Assembly: GCF_030699305.1 (NCBI RefSeq)
Contig: NZ_JAUYNB010000004.1
Location: 1 to 64,000 of the forward strand
Reading direction: 5' to 3'
Length of the DNA: 64,000 bases
From: Novosphingobium sp.
Lineage (GTDB): Bacteria > Pseudomonadota > Alphaproteobacteria > Sphingomonadales > Sphingomonadaceae
Part shown: positions 52,548 to 61,658 of the stretch, one piece after another
How positions within the stretch are numbered: position 1 is the stretch's first letter
Layout: each line of letters starts with the position of its first letter
Position numbers and translations under genes: made by a program
Notes under the pieces: generated by a model
The model's database searches: none
What the model was told of the DNA's origin: nothing
Seen by the model: only the letters and a program-made list of their open reading frames with translations

Positions 52548-53702
52548 ATGTTCGAAGGCAGGATCGATCGGCGCAGGATCGTCATGCTCGGCACGGTGGT
52601 GCTGTTGGCAGGGTGCAAGGTCATTCCAAAGGGGGTGCCGGATGTGCCCCCGCCCCCGGTTCCGGTTCCAACCGATGCCCTGCCCACAGATCAGGCGCGC
52701 CACCGCATTGCATTGCTGGTGCCGATGAGCGGGCCGAATGCGGCGGTGGGCCAATCCCTTGCCAATGCCACCACGATGGCGCTGCTGGATACCAACGCCC
52801 AGTCGATCCGGATCACCACTTATGACACCTTCGGCGGTCCCGCCGCTGCGGCGGCGAGGGCGGTGAAGGATGGCAACAAGCTGATCCTTGGCCCGGTGCA
52901 GGCCGAAGACGTCGCCCCGATCGCCACCATTGCCCGCGCCGCCAAAGTGCCGCTGATCAGCTATACCAGCGATTCGGCGGTGGCCGCGCGCGATGTGTTC
53001 GTGATGGGCACCATGCCCGGCAACGCGATTGACCGGACGGTGCGCTACGCCCGGACCAGGGGTGCGGCGCGGTTTGCGCTGCTCGCCCCCGCCGGCGATT
53101 ACGGCGCGCGCGCCAGCGCCGCCTATGCCGAAACGATTCGGGCGCAGGGCGGCACCCTGATCCAGACCGAAGGGTATGACCGGTCCAACACCTCGGTCGT
53201 CAGCGCCGCGCGGCGGCTGAAGGCAAAGGGCGGGTTCGATGCCGTGCTGATCGCCGATGGCGCGCGCTTTGCCGCGCTGGCCGCACCGCAACTGAAAGCA
53301 CCGGGGGCCGCCAGCCCGCGTATTCTGGGGACCGAGTTGTGGAGCGGGGAAGCCGTGATCGGCACGACCCCGGCTTTGCGCGGGGCGTGGTTTGCAGCGA
53401 TTTCCGATGGCCGGTTCAAGCAGTTTTCCGACAGCTATCGCAGCCGGTTCGATGCTGCCCCCTATCGCATTGCCACCTTTGGCTATGACAGCGTGCTGCT
53501 GGCGGTGCGCGTGGCGCGTGACTGGAAGCCGGGCACCACGTTTCCTCTCGCCCGGCTGTCCGACCGGGGCGGGTTCCTGGGGCTGGACGGGCCGTTCCGG
53601 TTTGCGCCCAGCGGCGTGATCGAACGCGCGCTTGAAGTGCGAGAGGCGCGCGCAGGCACCATCGCCATCGTCAGCCCCGCGCCGGACAAGTTCGCGGACT
53701 GA
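52548..53702 (+). CDS. LpoA-like penicillin-binding protein activator
   Basis: The 384-residue outer-membrane lipoprotein has a lipobox LLAGC near residue 23 and a Pro-rich linker (VPDVPPPPVPVPTDALP). A periplasmic-binding-protein fold follows (from RHRIALLVPMSGPNAAVGQS). It matches the C-terminal domain of LpoA, the regulator of PBP1A. The N-terminal TPR-like part of enterobacterial LpoA is absent, as in most alphaproteobacteria. Divergence from rsmI is the conserved arrangement. Confidence 0.85.
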   Translation: MFEGRIDRRRIVMLGTVVLLAGCKVIPKGVPDVPPPPVPVPTDALPTDQARHRIALLVPMSGPNAAVGQSLANATTMALLDTNAQSIRITTYDTFGGPAAAAARAVKDGNKLILGPVQAEDVAPIATIARAAKVPLISYTSDSAVAARDVFVMGTMPGNAIDRTVRYARTRGAARFALLAPAGDYGARASAAYAETIRAQGGTLIQTEGYDRSNTSVVSAARRLKAKGGFDAVLIADGARFAALAAPQLKAPGAASPRILGTELWSGEAVIGTTPALRGAWFAAISDGRFKQFSDSYRSRFDAAPYRIATFGYDSVLLAVRVARDWKPGTTFPLARLSDRGGFLGLDGPFRFAPSGVIERALEVREARAGTIAIVSPAPDKFAD

Positions 53703-53730
53703 CGATAACTCCCCGATAAACCCCCGATAA

Positions 53731-53755
53731 CCCCCGCGCCGTGCTTGCGCGGGGG
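53731..53755 (+). terminator. Hairpin between the LpoA-like gene and parE
   Basis: A 9-base stem, CCCCCGCGC (53731-53739) with GCGCGGGGG (53747-53755), lies 28 bases after the stop codon. It is preceded by two tandem CCCCGATAA words. A TATAGG just upstream of parE may be its promoter -10. Confidence 0.5.
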
Positions 53756-53781
53756 ATTCGCCGCGTTCTATAGGCGTTCTC

Positions 53782-55779
53782 ATGGCAGATGACCTGTTCG
53801 AGAAGCTGCCCCTGGCGGGCGGTGAAAGCTATGATGGTTCCGCAATCGAAGTGCTGGAAGGGCTTGAGCCTGTCCGGCGCCGCCCCGGCATGTATATCGG
53901 CGGGACGGATGAACGTGCGTTCCACCACCTTGCCGCCGAAGTGCTCGACAACGCGATGGACGAAGCGGTCGCGGGCCACGCCAACCGGATCGAGGTTTCG
54001 CTGGAGGAAGGCAACCGCCTGACCATCGTCGATAACGGGCGCGGCATCCCGGTCGATGAGCACCCCAAATATCCCGGCAAGTCGGCGCTGGAAGTGATCC
54101 TGACCACGCTCCATTCGGGCGGCAAGTTTTCGGGCAAGGCCTATGCCACCTCGGGCGGGCTGCACGGCGTGGGGGTCAGCGTGGTCAACGCGCTGTCCAC
54201 GCTCACCCGGATCGAAGTGGCGCGGAACAAGGAGCTCTACGCGCAGGAATTCTCGCGCGGGGCGCCTTTGGGGCCGCTCCAGCATCTGGGCGGCACGCCC
54301 AACCGGCGCGGCACTTCGGTGACGTTCATTCCCGACCCGGAGATTTTCGGCGCGGAGGCAAAGTTCAAACCCGCGCGGCTGTTCAAGCTGGTCCGGTCCA
54401 AGGCCTATCTGTTTGCAGGCGTTGAAATCCGCTGGAAATGCGCCGCCAGCCTGACGGCCGAGGACGTTCCGGCCGAAGCCGTGTTCCAGTTCCCCGGCGG
54501 TCTGGCCGATCACCTCAAGGAACAGGTCGGCAGCCGCGAATGCGTGACCACCCAGTTCTTTGCGGGGTCGCAGGACTTCCCCGCCAACGACGCGGGCGAG
54601 GAAATGGGCCGGGTCGAATGGGCGATCGCCTGGCCGCTGTGGTCCGAAGGGGCCTACAGCTTTTACTGCAACACCATCCCCACCCCCGATGGCGGCACCC
54701 ACGAACAGGGCCTGCGCGCCGCGCTGACCAAGGGCATCCGCGCCTTTGCCGATCTGGTCGGCCAGAAAAAGGCCAAGGACATCGCGCCGGAGGACATCGT
54801 CACCGGCAGCGAAATCATGGCGTCGGTGTTCATCCGCGATCCCCAGTTCCAGAGCCAGACCAAGGACCGCCTGACTTCGCCCGAAGCCGCGCGGATGGTC
54901 GAAAACGCGGTGCGCGATCACTTCGATCATTTCCTGTCCGACAACATGGAACGCGGCAAGGCGCTGCTGGGCCATGTGCTGGAGCGGATGGATGACCGCC
55001 TGCGCCGCAAGGCGGAGCGCGAGGTCAAGCGCAAGACCGCGACCAACGCCCGCAAGCTGCGCCTGCCCGGCAAGCTGACCGATTGTTCGGGCGAAGGCGA
55101 AGGCGAAACCGAGCTGTTCATCGTCGAAGGCGATTCGGCCGGTGGCAGCGCGAAGCAGGCCCGCAACCGCAAGACGCAGGCAATCCTGCCGATCCGCGGC
55201 AAGATCCTCAACGTCGCCAGCGCCACGGCGGACAAGATCCGCGCCAACGCCGAAATCGCCGATCTCGGCCTCGCGCTCGGCTGCGGGACGCGCAAGGACT
55301 GCAATCCTGACAACCTGCGTTATGACCGCATCATCATCATGACTGACGCCGACGTCGACGGCGCGCATATCGCCACGCTGCTGATGACGTTCTTCTTCCA
55401 GGAAATGACCGAGATCGTCCGGCGCGGCCACCTCTACCTCGCCCAGCCGCCGCTCTACCGACTGACGGCCGGCAAGGAGAGCGCCTATGCCCGCGACGAC
55501 GCCCACCGCGCCGAACTTGAAGCAACGCTGTTCAAGGGCAGGAAGGTGGAAGTCGGCCGGTTCAAGGGTCTGGGCGAAATGAACCCCCAGCAGCTGCGCG
55601 AAACCACGATGAACCCGGCCTCACGCGGCCTGATCCGCATCACCCTGCCCCCCGAATACGAAGGCCGCGCGGCGGTCAAGGATCTGGTCGACCGCCTGAT
55701 GGGCCGCGACCCCGCGCAGCGTTTCATGTTCATCCAGAACCGCGCCGGGGAACTGGACCCCGAGATGATCGACGCGTGA
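53782..55779 (+). CDS. parE: DNA topoisomerase IV subunit B
   Basis: A 665-residue GHKL ATPase/TOPRIM protein that decatenates chromosomes with ParC (not in this window). The ATP-binding motif is VLDNAMDEAVAG, with a later GGLHGVGVSVVNAL. The TOPRIM Glu is in IVEGDSAGGSAKQARN, with PIRGKILN and YLAQPPLYRLT beyond. I call it ParE and not GyrB from the length and TOPRIM region; a GyrB identity is less likely. Confidence 0.93.
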   Translation: MADDLFEKLPLAGGESYDGSAIEVLEGLEPVRRRPGMYIGGTDERAFHHLAAEVLDNAMDEAVAGHANRIEVSLEEGNRLTIVDNGRGIPVDEHPKYPGKSALEVILTTLHSGGKFSGKAYATSGGLHGVGVSVVNALSTLTRIEVARNKELYAQEFSRGAPLGPLQHLGGTPNRRGTSVTFIPDPEIFGAEAKFKPARLFKLVRSKAYLFAGVEIRWKCAASLTAEDVPAEAVFQFPGGLADHLKEQVGSRECVTTQFFAGSQDFPANDAGEEMGRVEWAIAWPLWSEGAYSFYCNTIPTPDGGTHEQGLRAALTKGIRAFADLVGQKKAKDIAPEDIVTGSEIMASVFIRDPQFQSQTKDRLTSPEAARMVENAVRDHFDHFLSDNMERGKALLGHVLERMDDRLRRKAEREVKRKTATNARKLRLPGKLTDCSGEGEGETELFIVEGDSAGGSAKQARNRKTQAILPIRGKILNVASATADKIRANAEIADLGLALGCGTRKDCNPDNLRYDRIIIMTDADVDGAHIATLLMTFFFQEMTEIVRRGHLYLAQPPLYRLTAGKESAYARDDAHRAELEATLFKGRKVEVGRFKGLGEMNPQQLRETTMNPASRGLIRITLPPEYEGRAAVKDLVDRLMGRDPAQRFMFIQNRAGELDPEMIDA

Positions 55780-55861
55780 TCGCGCAAATCCCGCTTGCCA
55801 CGCCCCGCACAGGCACTTATCCCGCTTAACCGAGCGATTAAACAACAGGGCGGGAGTTCCC

Positions 55862-56704
55862 ATGCGTTTTGAAGGCACCAGCGAATATGTTGCAACTGAC
55901 GATCTGAAGGTTGCGGTCAACGCCGCCGTGCTGCTGCGGCGGCCACTGCTGGTGAAGGGCGAACCGGGCACCGGCAAGACCGTGCTGGCGCACCAGATTT
56001 CCAAGGCGTTGAACGCCCCGCTGATCGAATGGAACGTCAAGTCGACGACCAAGGCGCAGCAGGGGCTGTATGAATACGACGCGGTCGCACGGCTGCGCGA
56101 TGGTCAGCTGGGCGACGAGCGGGTCCACGACATTTCGAACTACATCAAGAAGGGCAAGCTGTGGGAAGCGTTCACCGCGCCGCAGCTGCCGGTGCTGCTG
56201 ATCGACGAAATTGACAAGGCCGACATCGAGTTTCCGAACGACCTGCTCCAGGAACTCGACCGGATGAGCTTCGACGTCTACGAAACGCGCGAGCGGATCG
56301 AGGCGAAGGAACGCCCGATCGTGGTCATCACTTCGAACAACGAAAAGGAACTGCCCGACGCGTTCCTGCGCCGCTGCTTCTTCCACTACATCAAGTTCCC
56401 AGACCGCGAGACGATGCAGGCGATCATCGACGTCCACTTCCCCGGCATCCAGAAGACGCTGGTGTCGAAGGCAATGGATATCTTTTACGAAGTGCGCGAC
56501 GTGCCGGGCCTGAAGAAAAAGCCCAGCACCAGCGAGCTGCTCGACTGGCTGAAGCTGCTGCTGAACGAGGACATGCCGCTCGACGTCCTCCAGCACAAGG
56601 ATCCGACCAAGGCGATCCCGCCGCTCCACGGCGCGCTGCTCAAGAACGAGCAGGATGTGATGCTGTTCGAACGCCTCGCCTTCATGGCCCGGCGCCAGAA
56701 CTGA
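55862..56704 (+). CDS. MoxR-type AAA+ ATPase
   Basis: The 280-residue ATPase has Walker A KGEPGTGKTVLAHQ, Walker B VLLIDEIDKADIE and a sensor/arginine-finger region (ELPDAFLRRCFFHYIKFP). It belongs to the MoxR/CoxD group, which works with a VWA-domain partner to activate or assemble metal enzymes. The VWA partner is 1.1 kb downstream at 57784-58965, with a glutathione-transferase gene inserted on the opposite strand between them. Confidence 0.92.
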   Translation: MRFEGTSEYVATDDLKVAVNAAVLLRRPLLVKGEPGTGKTVLAHQISKALNAPLIEWNVKSTTKAQQGLYEYDAVARLRDGQLGDERVHDISNYIKKGKLWEAFTAPQLPVLLIDEIDKADIEFPNDLLQELDRMSFDVYETRERIEAKERPIVVITSNNEKELPDAFLRRCFFHYIKFPDRETMQAIIDVHFPGIQKTLVSKAMDIFYEVRDVPGLKKKPSTSELLDWLKLLLNEDMPLDVLQHKDPTKAIPPLHGALLKNEQDVMLFERLAFMARRQN

Positions 56705-56713
56705 TCGCGAAGT

Positions 56714-56833
56714 CCCCCTCCTCTTCAGAGGAGGGGATCAAGGGGTGGTGGCGATGCCGCAGGCAGCGCTCGCGCAGCGATAATGTGGTCGGGCCAGCAC
56801 CACCCCCAACCCCCTCCTCTGAAGAGGAGGGGG
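56714..56833. repeat. G/C-tract inverted repeat element
   Basis: A third repeat type: CCCCCTCCTCTTCAGAGGAG and GGGGTGGTG words (56714-56750) mirror CACCACCCCC and CCCCTCCTCTGAAGAGGAGG (56799-56833). The arms are each partly self-palindromic. It fills the gap between the moxR and GST stop codons. Confidence 0.8.
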
Positions 56834-56846
56834 CGAAGATAAGGGA

Positions 56847-57599
56847 TCAGTCTTGCGGCTTCAGGCTTTCCATCGGCACTTCGGCGACCATCCGCTTCGC
56901 CGCCGGGCGCGCTGCGATCTGTTCGATCCAGCGCAGCAGGTGCGGCGTGTCAGCCGCATTGACCAGATCGGGGAAGCCGAACTGCATTCCGCCCGCGATG
57001 GCATAGTTGCAGATATCGGCGAGGGTATACATCCCGCCCGCCAGCCACTCGTTATCGGCCAGATGATCGTTCAGACGGCGGACGGACACGCCGATCTTGC
57101 GCATTTCCTCGTCCAGCAGATCCTGCGGGAAGCCGTCACGTGCGCGGCGCCATTTGACCTGCTGTTCGGGGATGGGAATGGCCTTCACGCGTTCTTCGAA
57201 CTCTTCCGCCGAAATTGCCTTGGCCATCTGGCTGACCATCCGCGACCATCCGATGGTGGACACGCACCAGCAGAAGTATTCATCGACCCACTTCGTCCAG
57301 ACCCGCATCTGCGCGCGGTCATAGGAGTTGTCGGGACGCAGGCGAACGGCGGTGGGATATTCGTCCTCCAGGTATTCGCAGATCACGGTGGATTCGGTGA
57401 TGACGTGCGTGCCATCGACCAGCGCGGGGACTTGCCCGTTGGGGTTGATCGCCTTGAACCAGTCGCTGTGGTGCTCGAACGCGGCAGGGTTCAGCCGGTG
57501 CCCTTCAAACGGCAGGCCCTTTTCATAAAGCGTGAGCAGCGGTTTGAGCGAGTTGGCTCCGGGGCCGAAGCTGTAGAGTTTGAGCATTTCGGGGGACAT
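56847..57599 (-). CDS. LigF-like glutathione S-transferase (beta-etherase type)
   Basis: A 250-residue GST with a thioredoxin-like N-terminal domain and an all-helical C-terminal domain. The start YSFGPGANSLKPLLTLYEKG and the stretches STVICEYLEDEYP, VWTKWVDEYFCWCVSTIGWS and PIPEQQVKWRRARDGFPQ closely recall LigF, the beta-aryl etherase of lignin-degrading Sphingobium. LigF uses glutathione to split beta-O-4 ether bonds. Substrate identity here is inferred. The start is uncertain: MSPEM or the ATG four codons on. It is divergent from the VWA gene with a palindromic site between. Confidence 0.87.
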   Translation of the reverse strand: MSPEMLKLYSFGPGANSLKPLLTLYEKGLPFEGHRLNPAAFEHHSDWFKAINPNGQVPALVDGTHVITESTVICEYLEDEYPTAVRLRPDNSYDRAQMRVWTKWVDEYFCWCVSTIGWSRMVSQMAKAISAEEFEERVKAIPIPEQQVKWRRARDGFPQDLLDEEMRKIGVSVRRLNDHLADNEWLAGGMYTLADICNYAIAGGMQFGFPDLVNAADTPHLLRWIEQIAARPAAKRMVAEVPMESLKPQD

Positions 57600-57626
57600 C
57601 CTCTGTTATCGTGCGCAGGCTATCAA

Positions 57627-57645
57627 TTGTATGTAATGCATACAA
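57627..57645. promoter_or_regulatory. Palindromic operator-like site
   Basis: TTGTATG-TAATG-CATACAA is an inverted repeat with seven-base arms in the divergent GST/VWA gap. The ends (TTGTAT...ATACAA) resemble GntR/FadR-type operators. No matching regulator gene lies in this window. Confidence 0.45.
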
Positions 57646-57783
57646 GTGGCGTTTACCTGATCGGTCGGACGCGGCTTCCCTTCAGTCCGGACGCATGGTT
57701 TATGCTGTTCTGTCCCTCGTCCATCCTCATCGCGGCGGTCCATTCCGATCACGAATCGGCCCCGCAGGAAAAGGTCCGCCAAG

Positions 57784-58965
57784 ATGTTCTTTAATTTCAT
57801 CGACGAGCTGCGCGCTGCCGGGATCAAGGCCAGCTTCAAGGAGCATCTGGTCCTGCTCGAAGCGCTCGACAAGGACGTGATCGATCAGACGCCGGAGGCG
57901 TTCTATTACCTCTCCCGCGCGACCTTCGTGAAGGATGAAAGCCTGCTCGACCGGTTCGATCAGGTGTTCAACAAGGTCTTCAAGGGCATCCTGACCAACT
58001 ATGGCCAGAACCCGGTCGATATCCCTGAAGACTGGCTGAAAGCCGTCGCCGAAAAGTTCCTGACGCCCGAGGAGATGGAAGCGATCAAGTCGCTCGGCTC
58101 GTGGGAAGAGATCATGGAGACGCTGAAGAAGCGGCTTGAGGAACAGCAGAAGCGCCACGAAGGCGGCAACAAATGGGTCGGCACCGGCGGCACGTCGCCT
58201 TATGGCAACGATGGCTACAACCCCGAAGGCGTGCGGATCGGCGGCGAAAGCAAGCACAAGCGCGCGCTGAAAGTTTGGGAAAAGCGTGAGTTCCAGAACC
58301 TCGACAACACGCGCGAACTGGGCACCCGCAACATCAAGATCGCGCTGCGCCGCCTGCGCCGGTTCGCCCGCGAAGGATCGCCCGACGAACTCGATCTGGA
58401 AGGCACGATCGAAGGCACCGCCCGGCAGGGCTGGCTCGATATCCGGATGCGGCCCGAACGCCACAACGCGGTGAAACTGCTGCTGTTCCTGGATGTCGGC
58501 GGATCGATGGACCCGTTCATCAAACTGGTCGAGGAACTGTTCAGCGCGGCCACGACCGAGTTCAAGAACCTGGAGTTCTTCTACTTCCACAACTGCCTCT
58601 ACGAAGGGGTGTGGAAGGACAACAAGCGCCGCTGGTCGGACCGCACCAACACCTGGGATATCCTCCACAAGTACGGCCATGACTACAAGGTCGTGTTCGT
58701 CGGCGATGCGGCGATGAGCCCGTACGAGATTACCCATCCGGGCGGCTCGGTGGAGCACTTCAACGAGGAATCGGGCACTGTCTGGGTCCAGCGCGTCGCC
58801 AACGTTTATCCCGCCACGGTGTGGATCAACCCGGTGCCGGAAAAGCAGTGGACCTATTCGCAGTCGACCAAGATGATCAAGGAACTGGTGGGCGGATCGA
58901 TGTATCCGCTCACGCTGGAAGGTCTCGATCACGCGATGCGTGAACTGACCCGCAAGAAGCATTGA
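57784..58965 (+). CDS. CoxE-like VWA domain protein
   Basis: The 393-residue protein has a helical N-terminal half with a charged region (EEIMETLKKRLEEQQKRHEG). A C-terminal von Willebrand A domain carries a MIDAS-type loop LFLDVGGSMDP, a later TNTWD and a VFVGDAAMSPYE loop. The usual DxSxS has Gly in place of the first Ser. Such proteins pair with MoxR ATPases, in line with the gene at 55862-56704. The target enzyme is not identified. Confidence 0.9.
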   Translation: MFFNFIDELRAAGIKASFKEHLVLLEALDKDVIDQTPEAFYYLSRATFVKDESLLDRFDQVFNKVFKGILTNYGQNPVDIPEDWLKAVAEKFLTPEEMEAIKSLGSWEEIMETLKKRLEEQQKRHEGGNKWVGTGGTSPYGNDGYNPEGVRIGGESKHKRALKVWEKREFQNLDNTRELGTRNIKIALRRLRRFAREGSPDELDLEGTIEGTARQGWLDIRMRPERHNAVKLLLFLDVGGSMDPFIKLVEELFSAATTEFKNLEFFYFHNCLYEGVWKDNKRRWSDRTNTWDILHKYGHDYKVVFVGDAAMSPYEITHPGGSVEHFNEESGTVWVQRVANVYPATVWINPVPEKQWTYSQSTKMIKELVGGSMYPLTLEGLDHAMRELTRKKH

Positions 58966-58970
58966 TCGCC

Positions 58971-59028
58971 CGCGCGGCCTGAGCCTGAACGCGCAGGAGC
59001 TGCTCCTGCCGCCCGTTCAGGCCGCGCG
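58971..59028. terminator. Strong hairpin between VWA and MFS genes
   Basis: A 12-base perfect stem, CGCGCGGCCTGA (58971-58982) with TCAGGCCGCGCG (59017-59028), encloses a second hairpin GCAGGAGC-T-GCTCCTGC. It lies between the two convergent stop codons. No T-tract follows. Confidence 0.6.
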
Positions 59029-59042
59029 GCGCGGACCGCCGG

Positions 59043-60338
59043 TTACGTGTGACGGTCCAGCTCTGCGTGCAGCCGCGGGCGCAGCATCCAGAACAGGATC
59101 GCGGGGATGAAGCCCAGGCACGCCGCGCCGTAGAGCACATATCGCACCGATTCGTCACCGGCGACCGGCTTGAGGAAATCGGACAGCATCCCGAAGAACA
59201 GCGGCCCCAGCCCCAGCCCGATCAGGTTCTGGCAGAACAGCAGCACCGCGCTCGCCATGGCGCGGTGACGCAGCGCCACCAGCCCCTGCGTCGATGAAAA
59301 CACCGGCCCGTAATAGAGCGAATTGAGCACGCTGGGGATCATCAGCAGCACCAGCGCAAACCGCCAGTCGGTGACGAAATAGGCCGAAATCGCCAGCGGC
59401 ACGGCCAGCGCCATGCCAATGGCGGGCGCCGTGACGACGTGGCGGCGATCAATCTTGCCGTACTTGTCCGCCAGCCAGCCGCCCAGAAACGTGCCGAGCA
59501 TCCCCGCCAGTCCGCCCCACAGGCCAAACCAGAAGCCGACTTCGCCGGGGGTCAGCCCGTGGGTGCGCTGAAAGAAGATCGTGGTCCAGGTGGTCTTGCC
59601 ATAGGACAGGAATGAACAGGCCGACGCCGCCGCCAGCAGGATCAGGAAGGTGCGCGAGCCCAGCAGCGATTTGAGTGTGGTGCCCATGCTTTCCGGCGGA
59701 TGGACCGGCTTGCCGATGGCGGCCACAGCCGCGGCGGCGGCGCGGCCCTTGTCCTTGACCAGCCAGACCACGAACAGCGCCAGCACCACGCCCGGCGCGC
59801 CGACCAGCATGAACGCCTTGCGCCAGCCCAGCACGTCGGCCAGATAGCCGCCGATTACCATGCCCAGCAGCGACCCCAGCGGAATGCCCAGCGCATAGAA
59901 CGCCATCGCACTGGCGCGGCGTTCGGCCGGAACCCGGTCCGCGATCAGGGAATGCGCGGCAGGCGTGCAGCCTGCTTCACCCACGCCCACCCCGATCCGG
60001 GCGAGCAGCAATTGCGTGAAGTTCTGAGCCAGCCCGCACAGCGCGGTCATCGCGGACCAGATCGCCAGTGCGATCGCGATCAGGCGGCCCCGGTCAGTCG
60101 AGGGCTTGTCGGCATAGCGGGCAATCGGCAGGCCCAGCACGGTATAGAACAGTGCGAACGCAAGGCCCGTCATCAACCCGATCTGGGTATCTGACAGGTT
60201 CAGGTCCTTGCGGATCGGTTCGGCCAGGATGTTGACGATCTGCCGGTCGAGGAAATTGAACACATAGACGATCAGCAGCGTCCAGAGCATTGCGCGGGTG
60301 GCACGACTATCGGTGGTATTCGCGGCGCTCGCTGGCAT
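59043..60338 (-). CDS. MFS transporter (Spinster-like)
   Basis: The 431-residue carrier has 12 hydrophobic helices. Family blocks are NFLDRQIVNILAEPIRKDL and GLAFALFYTVLGLPIARYAD at helices 1-2, and RIGVGVGEAGCTPAAHSLI in helix 4. These match the Spinster/MFS group common in sphingomonads, often near catabolic genes for aromatic or lipid substrates. The substrate is unknown. Confidence 0.88.
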   Translation of the reverse strand: MPASAANTTDSRATRAMLWTLLIVYVFNFLDRQIVNILAEPIRKDLNLSDTQIGLMTGLAFALFYTVLGLPIARYADKPSTDRGRLIAIALAIWSAMTALCGLAQNFTQLLLARIGVGVGEAGCTPAAHSLIADRVPAERRASAMAFYALGIPLGSLLGMVIGGYLADVLGWRKAFMLVGAPGVVLALFVVWLVKDKGRAAAAAVAAIGKPVHPPESMGTTLKSLLGSRTFLILLAAASACSFLSYGKTTWTTIFFQRTHGLTPGEVGFWFGLWGGLAGMLGTFLGGWLADKYGKIDRRHVVTAPAIGMALAVPLAISAYFVTDWRFALVLLMIPSVLNSLYYGPVFSSTQGLVALRHRAMASAVLLFCQNLIGLGLGPLFFGMLSDFLKPVAGDESVRYVLYGAACLGFIPAILFWMLRPRLHAELDRHT

Positions 60339-60461
60339 GCATCCTCCTCGCCCGGCGGATTTGTCCCGCTCAGTTACACGGCGCTGACTTTCACGGCCCG
60401 GCGTGCGGCGTCAAGCGCGCAATCGGATGGACGAACGATCTGGATCGACGGTGGGCGACAA

Positions 60462-61658
60462 TCAATACAGCAGCAGCGGCGCGATCCCGGCCCGCCAGGC
60501 GGCTTCGTCCAGCGCAGTCAGCGCTTCAAGGTCAGCCGGGGTGGCGGCGGGATTGTCGACCCATTCGCGTAAGGCCAGGCCGCCGTTGATGACGTCGATC
60601 GCTAGCCGCTCAAACTCGTACTCATAGGGAAAATCGCGCCAGATCGGGTAATCGGGATAGAGCGCGCGGATCGCCTTGAACGCCAGCGCCTGAAGCCGCC
60701 ATGGCCGGAACGCGTGGTGATCGTAAAACCCGCCCTCGGCATGGATCATCAACCCGTGACACAGGCTTTTGGCGTGCTTGTGAAAGGTCGGCTCGAAGAA
60801 GCATTCGCGGATCGCGCAGCCCGCCAGCCATTCGGGCGCGAGGCGGCGCATTTGCGCCAGCACGGCCTTGGCGTCGATATCCGGTGCGCCAAACAGCACT
60901 TCCAGCGGGCGGGTCGTGCCGCGCGCTTCGGACAGGGTGGTCCCTTCCAGCATGACCGTCCCGGCATAAGCGCGGGCCATGTTGAGGTTGGCGGCGTTGG
61001 GACTGGGGTTGATCCAGATCCGGTCCTGCGGCCAGCCGAAGCCCGGCCCTTCCGGTTCCCACCCTTCCATCGCAATTACGCGGTAATCGACGTTCAGGTC
61101 GAAGTGGCGGATGAACCAGTGGCCCATCTCGCCCAGCGTCAGCCCGTGGCGCATCGGCATCGGTCCGGCGCCAACGAAGCTCTCCTGCCCTTCCCGCAAG
61201 GTCAGCCCTTCCACCGGGCGCCCTGCGGGATTGGGCCGGTCGAGCACCCACACCGCCTTGCCTTGTGCAGCGGCGGCTTCGAGCACGTAAAGCAGCGTGG
61301 TGACGAAGGTGTAGATCCGGCAGCCGAGGTCCTGCAGGTCGAACAGGAAGACGTCGGCGGTGGACATCATCTGCCCGGTCGGGCGGCGGACTTCGCCGTA
61401 AAGGCTGAACACCGGGATGTTGTAGAGCGGGTCCAGCTCGTCCGGCGTTTCCACCATGTTGTCCTGCTTGTCGCCCTTCAGCCCATGCTGCGGCCCGAAC
61501 GCCGAGGTGACGTTCACCCCCGCCGCGATCAGCGCATCGAGCGAGTGGGTCAGGTCCGCCGTTACCGAGGCCGGATGCGCGATCAGGGCAACGCGTTTTC
61601 CGTCCAGCGGGGCGCGCAAGGTGGGGTCCGCCAGCAGGCGATCGATACCGAATTTCAT
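60462..61658 (-). CDS. DUF1343 (NamZ-like) protein
   Basis: A 398-residue protein starting MKFGIDRLLADPTLRAPLDG. Conserved blocks GPQHGLKGDKQDNM, LFDLQDLGCRIYTF, DRPNPAGRPVEG and GTTLSEARGTTRPLE mark DUF1343. A characterised member, NamZ, is an exo-beta-N-acetylmuramidase. This copy has no signal peptide, so a cytosolic peptidoglycan-recycling role is possible. The start overlaps the upstream stop as ATGA. Confidence 0.88.
   Translation of the reverse strand: MKFGIDRLLADPTLRAPLDGKRVALIAHPASVTADLTHSLDALIAAGVNVTSAFGPQHGLKGDKQDNMVETPDELDPLYNIPVFSLYGEVRRPTGQMMSTADVFLFDLQDLGCRIYTFVTTLLYVLEAAAAQGKAVWVLDRPNPAGRPVEGLTLREGQESFVGAGPMPMRHGLTLGEMGHWFIRHFDLNVDYRVIAMEGWEPEGPGFGWPQDRIWINPSPNAANLNMARAYAGTVMLEGTTLSEARGTTRPLEVLFGAPDIDAKAVLAQMRRLAPEWLAGCAIRECFFEPTFHKHAKSLCHGLMIHAEGGFYDHHAFRPWRLQALAFKAIRALYPDYPIWRDFPYEYEFERLAIDVINGGLALREWVDNPAATPADLEALTALDEAAWRAGIAPLLLY

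Noticed and set aside
53671..55506. 611-codon minus-strand open frame
   Set aside because: It lies fully within parE on the opposite strand; no motif supports it.
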